A stretch of 64,000 nucleotides of DNA from Pteria penguin. Taxonomy: Eukaryota > Mollusca > Bivalvia > Pterioida > Pteriidae. The notes below the pieces were generated by a model. The model saw nothing but the letters and a program-made list of their open reading frames with translations, was not told where the DNA came from and ran no database searches. Position 1 is the first letter of the stretch, and each line of letters starts with the position of its first letter. Positions 59,324-64,000 of this stretch are shown here, piece after piece. Location: assembly GCA_035048485.1 (NCBI GenBank), contig CM068582.1, positions 14,116,001-14,180,000 on the forward strand, given 5' to 3'. Both the position numbers and the translations under genes were made by a program.

Positions 59324-59486
59324 ATGATGGCAGTGTTGGCAGGAATGACCTTGAACCGTAACCTTCTTATGAGGTTGGTGACCTTGGTGGTTGGATGTTT
59401 AGGCATGGTTACGGCGGGATCTATCTATGCCTTCGGTGCTTACATCGTTGCTGTGAAGAAGCATTTCAACTACACCCAGCCTGAAG
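59324..59486 (+). CDS. MFS transporter exon 1 (coding)
   Basis: Starts ATGATGGCA and ends GAAG|GTACTT in phase 1. It encodes the first membrane helix and [20 protein letters not shown]. The acceptor-like TTTATTCTTTAG ends at 59318. Confidence 0.85.
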
Positions 59487-61610
59487 GTACTTATTCCAGA
59501 ATCAGATCTAACATGGAATGTAGAGCACCTATTGCATCCTATAAAGATACACAAGTATTTGTATATGTATCCATTTTTCGAATGATTTTATTTTCGCGAG
59601 GACCCCATTTATTCTAACAGTTTGCAAGAACTTTTATTTTCGCGCATAAAAAAATGTAATGCCTCATAAAAAACTAGATGAAAGACCTATGAAGCGTTTA
59701 TTCTCTTGTTTTAATCTTTTTAAAGTTGAGATCATGGGTTCCATGTCCAATTTTGGGATATCGTTCGGAATTCCTGCTGGGCTGTTATGCGAGCATTTTG
59801 GAGCCCGGATAACCTCCCTTGCCTCGTTGATAATATCCGCTACTGGCTTCATGCTGCTATATAGCACTACACTCATGATAGAATTCTACAAGTCCAAAGC
59901 ATGGCTGCAGTATATATACTTCTTTCTGTCAGGTACTGTTCTCATGTAATCTTTTTACATTTAATGGAAAATTTTTCCAGTTAGTTTCTTGAAAAGTTAA
60001 AAGATTGATTACTGCAAAACATTTTAAAACTTGTTTTGGTATAAAATGAAGTAAAATATGCCTTTGATGGGCCTATGTCAAAATAAACGAAAAGTTATAA
60101 AAGTCAGGAAGATTGAATTTTGTCATGACTTTTGAATTTTGTCATGACTTTTGGAAATAATCTTGAAATAAATGTTTTCTAAAAATGCTTATATGCTACC
60201 TACATTATACCAAATGAAGCAAGAAAATGACACATACATTTGTGTAAAAGTCGAAAGTGTTGCCCCACTCTGAATATACCTTTTGACAGATCTGGTCGGT
60301 AAGGAAAAAAACACTTGTATGGGACCTTCAGAACTTCATCCCTACAAACTTTGATCAAAATTCCTTTAGTACTTCTGGAGAAAAAGTCGAAAATGTGAAA
60401 GCTTTACGCCTATATGACAGGAGTTCACTTGAGCCTTTTGTCTCAGCTGAGCTTATAATTATTGGCCATGCGCCATTCGGGTGCTGCCGTACTATAAGTG
60501 AAAAAATGTCTGTGCTGTGTAAAACAGTATAAAAATCTCTAAAGTATACAAAGTGCTGTTTTGTATTTATTAGGATTTGGAGCTATTTTCATGTACATGG
60601 CGTCTCTGACAACAAGCATGAACAATTTTCATCCCCGACACCGCGGGAAAGTGGTTGGAATCTTAGACGCATCATTCAGTGGAGGACCAGCGTTGTTTTC
60701 TGCTCTATATGGAACCATTTTTGCAGTTGGTCACACAAAAGACGAGGCTCATCAAGATCTAACCGGTTTTTATTTAATGTCTGCAATCTCATTCGGTGTG
60801 GTTGGTGCTCTAGGGATAATATTCTTGCAGCAGTATTCATATGACACTGAAGAATTAGATCAGAGAAGTATAGTTGGTGGTGACGAGTTGGCAAATGTAG
60901 CCGAAACACCGATGAATGTAGTGAAAAAATCTAGAGACATTACAGGTCTGAAGTTAATCAAAAGATTTGATTTCCATTATCTGCTATGGGGATACATATT
61001 TTGTGCAGGACTACAGCTCGTTTACCAGAGCAATCAACAAACATACCTTAAATCATTCTACTTGGAGAACTTTACCACAATTTTCACGGTAATGAATCCA
61101 ATAGCTGGAATTGTGTCAAAATTTTTCGCGGGATTTTTATCGGACGCTATACACCATAAAGTACCTCGTGCTGCTGTCTTACTTACTTTTACAGGTGTAC
61201 AAACTGTGATGCTTGTTATTTCTATATTTTTCGCAGATAAGTTGGCAATATTTGCCATTGAGAATATCATTATCGGTTTTGCGAATGGCGCTCTGTGGTG
61301 TTTGACCCCTACTATGATTAGCGAATTTTATGGTATGAATTTTTTTGCAAGGAACTGGGGAGCTATGATGCTGGGAAACGCGTTCGGAGGACTCGCTTTA
61401 TCCGAAATTTTTGGTAAGATTTACAATGGATATATTACAATACCGGGAAGCAAGGATTGTTTTGGACTGCAATGTTTTACATGGAGTACAGTTTTGTTTG
61501 CAGGCTTAAGTTTAAATGCTGTGATACTCCAACTCGGACTTTTGATGAAGAAATTAGACGAAAAGAAATATGAAGGAGAAAATAAGCATGTTGAAATGTG
61601 TTGTCAATAG
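59324..61610 (+). CDS. MFS transporter, nodulin-like / monocarboxylate-like (3 exons)
   Basis: Join 59324-59486, 59726-59932, 60574-61610; 1407 nt, 468 codons plus stop. The N-terminal half matches the nodulin-like MFS pattern: [38 protein letters not shown], an MFS motif-A-like CEHFGARI loop, then [21 protein letters not shown] charged central loop (about 200-235) separates it from a second half of six predicted helices, including [18 protein letters not shown] and [20 protein letters not shown]. An integral membrane solute carrier is expected; substrate unknown. It starts at tandem Met codons; TTCTTTAG five bases upstream looks like an acceptor, so a non-coding first exon is likely. A 468-residue, 12-helix protein fits the family. 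Confidence 0.9.
59726..59932 (+). CDS. MFS transporter exon 2
   Basis: The acceptor is TTTTTAAAG and the donor is TCAG|GTACTG, phase 1 to phase 1. It encodes helices 2-3 with the MFS A-like loop and ends in YIYFFLS. Confidence 0.88.
60285..60460 (+). mobile_element. RAGGCCCA-family element, 3' end only
   Basis: GGAGAAAAAGTCGAAAATGTG, then TTCACTTGAGCC-TTTTGT-CTCAGCTGAGC, matches the 3' end at 36500-36629. It is truncated at its 5' side and lies in the second transporter intron. Confidence 0.65.
60574..61610 (+). CDS. MFS transporter exon 3 (with stop)
   Basis: The acceptor is TATTTATTAG, phase 1 in, 345 codons in one uninterrupted exon to TAG at 61608-61610. It holds about nine helices and a cytosolic Lys/Glu-rich tail ending in EMCCQ. 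No canonical poly(A) hexamer was seen in the next 180 nt. Confidence 0.92.
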
Positions 61611-61884
61611 GAACACAATCATGATTATATATATTTAATACTTTATTTGCATGCATCTAATGAAAACCGAATATCTGTTATATACTTTGATTTTGACATT
61701 ATTTATCAGGATTTAGAAAAATTACGATATACAAACAATGACACTTTAATAAGTTATTTTAGATGAGATACACTTGTACACTTGTATTTATAAATCTGGT
61801 CCTTTTTTTTGGGGGGGGGGTGTTTTGCTTTGTTTGTTTTTCTTTTTTAATGTCACACTACGATTATTTTAATATTATAAAGAC

Positions 61885-62060
61885 GATGTAGGTTGGTCCA
61901 ATGGTATTGCAGTGGACTTCAAAACCGAAGATCCGAGTTCGATTCCCACTGTCTTTCTGATGAGTGAGCCCTATACTCGGACAAAATTACAAGAAATGCA
62001 CCAGACAAGTGCCGCCAACATATAAGTGTAATGATATTGGTGTGACGTAATACATTAACA
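61885..62060 (+). mobile_element. SINE fragment
   Basis: TAGGTTGGTCCAATGGTATT head, GAGTTCGATTCCCAC B-box, then AGTGCCGCCAACATATAAG and GTGACGTAA tail. Confidence 0.6.
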
Positions 62061-62464
62061 AAACATTCAAGTATGAAAATCGTCATTTGCTAAATGTATT
62101 GCATAGAAACGGTACCCTATGCAACACAGGGGGCGGATCCAGAACTTGCAATGCCTTAGGGCACGCTATTCGAGGTCCGAAGGGCCGAGTGGGGAGATCA
62201 TGGGAGGGGGAAAATTCTGAGAAAAAAAAGTGGAGAGAAAATATAGCATTTGGTACATCTTTTTATGCCATTTTCTAGCTTTTTTCACTCTTATATTTCA
62301 CTGAATAAAGAAGAACAAAATCAATGATTTAAAGTAACAGATTTTAATATGGTACCAGTTCAAAATGCCACTTTTTATGTATAGATGATTTTTTCACGTA
62401 TAAAACTTTAACAGAACATTCCAAACAAACGTAGGATGTTTTAGTACCAACAAATGGCTATCCT

Positions 62465-62577
62465 ATCAGGCAACTCGCGTTTTATTGACAGACGAGTCGC
62501 CTGTGAGAATCGAACACGGTACCTTAGGGAGCTATCAGCCAAGACAGACGTTCCCGATTGAGTAAATGGGCTCCATG
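62465..62577 (-). mobile_element. SINE head fragment
   Basis: Minus-strand CTCAATCGGGAACGTC head and GTGTTCGATTCTCAC B-box. There is no tail. Confidence 0.45.
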
Positions 62578-62674
62578 TAAATAACTATATCTTTTGCAAT
62601 AATAACTAGATATAAGAACATGTAAACCAATGTTATTTTGAGTTATAGATAATGTTTATTTAGTAATACACAAG

Positions 62675-62881
62675 GGTCCGGCGCCATAAACTGAGAAAAT
62701 ACTAAGTCAATTATTTCATTTTCAGTTTATTCCATTATCAAACGTTCAAATAAATTGTCATGCAGAATGGTTTATTTCTACTTACTGATAGAATACAACT
62801 AAATAAAAACCCAAATCCCATTAATGAATTCATTGTTGAACATTTTGACTTAAGTATTTTCTCAGTTTATGGCGCCGGAAC
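62675..62881 (+). mobile_element. GGTCCGGYGCCAT MITE, copy 3
   Basis: GGTCCGGCGCCATAAACTGA at the left and TCAGTTTATGGCGCCGGA at the right. The interior matches the 25.8 kb copy (TCCATTATCAAACGTTCAAA). Uninterrupted. Confidence 0.88.
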
Positions 62882-62884
62882 GAG

Positions 62885-64000
62885 GCCGAAACTGTGAACA
62901 AAGGAAGTCTGATAAAATATATAGTGAGAGCAAACTAATTAATCATTAAAGTAACCCAGCAGGAAGAGCAAACATTACCCAGTGACAGATGGAAATGACA
63001 TCCCCCCTTTATATAGTAATTTCTATCCTTTTATAATAATGAGTTTTGAAATATGTATACATGTATATCATGTCAGTATCAAACATCTAAAAGCTGAAGA
63101 TGCATATGCATGTTCTATACATTTCATAATGGCAATGTTGTAAATCAATACGTATATGTAATCTTTTGTAATATCTTTTCACTGTTAAAATCTTTAAATG
63201 TGGGAAAATCAGTATTTCTAAGAACATAAAATTCTTTAATACAAGATTCTCGAAATTTTCTACATTTTACAATGTAATGGTCATATACTAGTTATATTTC
63301 ATTTAGTTATTGATTAAATTAGTTTTTTAATTTATCTGGTATTTTCATATTAATCAATTTTCAACACTACACTACTGCATTCTGCAGAAGACCTCATATT
63401 CGAAATAGGGCTTGTTATTTCGATTCATTCTTTAAATAATTGTTTTATTAAATTTATGGGATTGTTGTTTGTTTTGGGGTTTTTTTTGGGGGGGGGGGAG
63501 GGATGTTGTGTTGGGGGGTTTTTTTTTTGGGGGGGGGTTATTGTTGTTGTTGTTGTTTTGGGTTTTTTTCCTCAAAAAGAAATTCCGAAAAACCATTTCA
63601 CCAAATACACGTTCAAAAGTAGTTCTGTGAATTATTCGACCAAATCAGCACATATGCACGGTTTTCGATTTTGAAATACGTATTTTATATACCATAATAC
63701 TTTCCTCGTGAACATAAATGACATACATTGTATATATATTAGTTGTTTTCCTTAATCAAGAGACAACCAATAAATGCATAATAAAAATCGCTTATTAATC
63801 TCATTTTCGAGTCAGAAACCTTTTTAAAATGCCTCCGATTTGGTCCATTCTTGATATGCTTGTATTACTATACTACAGTAAAATATTGTCAGGTTGTAAT
63901 CTGGATACCATAAAGAGATCACTTTTTTCTCCCATATTCACAGAGTTATTCTCATATTTACTGCAAAATGATCAGCCTGTCTCCCACAGGGGTGTGGAAG
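62885..64000. other. Intergenic, no gene recognised
   Basis: AT-rich DNA with G/T-rich low-complexity stretches at about 63470-63560 (G-runs and (TTG)n). The Gly/Val-rich frame there is an artefact. Confidence 0.5.

Noticed and set aside
63456..63674. Gly/Val/Phe-rich 72-residue frame
   Set aside because: Comes from G/T-rich low-complexity DNA.

Overview
The window is AT-rich animal nuclear DNA, most likely from a lophotrochozoan and probably a bivalve mollusc. This rests on multi-exon genes with GT-AG introns, tRNA-derived SINEs whose 3' tails read GACGTAAAAC followed by CAATCA/CAACC, many tandem-cored elements resembling mollusc pearl/Helentron elements, and the gene families present. The organism call is an inference; no species can be named from the sequence alone.

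Three protein-coding genes can be reconstructed exon by exon, and in each the summed exon lengths are an exact multiple of three. (1) Plus strand, about 6.8-13.2 kb: an adipolin/C1QTNF12-like secreted C1q/TNF-fold protein (7 exons, 278 residues, 5' signal-peptide exon not found). (2) Minus strand, 46.05 down to 22.66 kb: a TNF-receptor-superfamily death receptor (8 coding exons, 469 residues: signal peptide, cysteine-rich domains, transmembrane helix, C-terminal death domain). It includes two in-frame microexons of 36 and 24 nt. A TATA box and a non-coding first exon are proposed near 47.1 kb. (3) Plus strand, 59.3-61.6 kb: a 12-helix MFS transporter of the nodulin-like/monocarboxylate-like type (3 exons, 468 residues).

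Layout: 0-6.8 kb is non-coding with a TA microsatellite, SINEs and MITEs. 6.8-13.5 kb is the adipolin-like gene; its introns carry a 145-bp tandem-cored element and a 43-bp tandem array. 13.7-14.1 kb holds a cluster of perfect TGACGTCA (CRE-type) palindromes and a small TIR element. 15.2-17.6 kb is SINE plus tandem-cored repeats. 17.6-21.9 kb is repeat-poor AT-rich sequence downstream of the receptor stop codon. 22.6-47.1 kb is the receptor gene, with introns full of MITEs, tandem-cored elements, a hAT remnant and a Penelope-like fragment. 47.1-59.3 kb is intergenic with SINEs, microsatellites, a CpG-rich TGCGTCAT array, a 76-bp hairpin insertion and a decayed LINE. 59.3-61.6 kb is the transporter, followed by SINE and MITE debris.

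The adipolin-like ligand and the death receptor lie about 9.4 kb apart, convergently oriented, and both belong to the wider C1q/TNF signalling field. Nothing in the sequence shows that they interact. The most unusual signals are four. A nearly identical 168-bp duplication copies the death-domain splice acceptor and could yield a death-domain-less receptor. Several tandem arrays with different sequences share a period of about 145 bp. TGACGTCA is strongly over-represented (14 copies). A small hairpin insertion carries a perfect target-site duplication.
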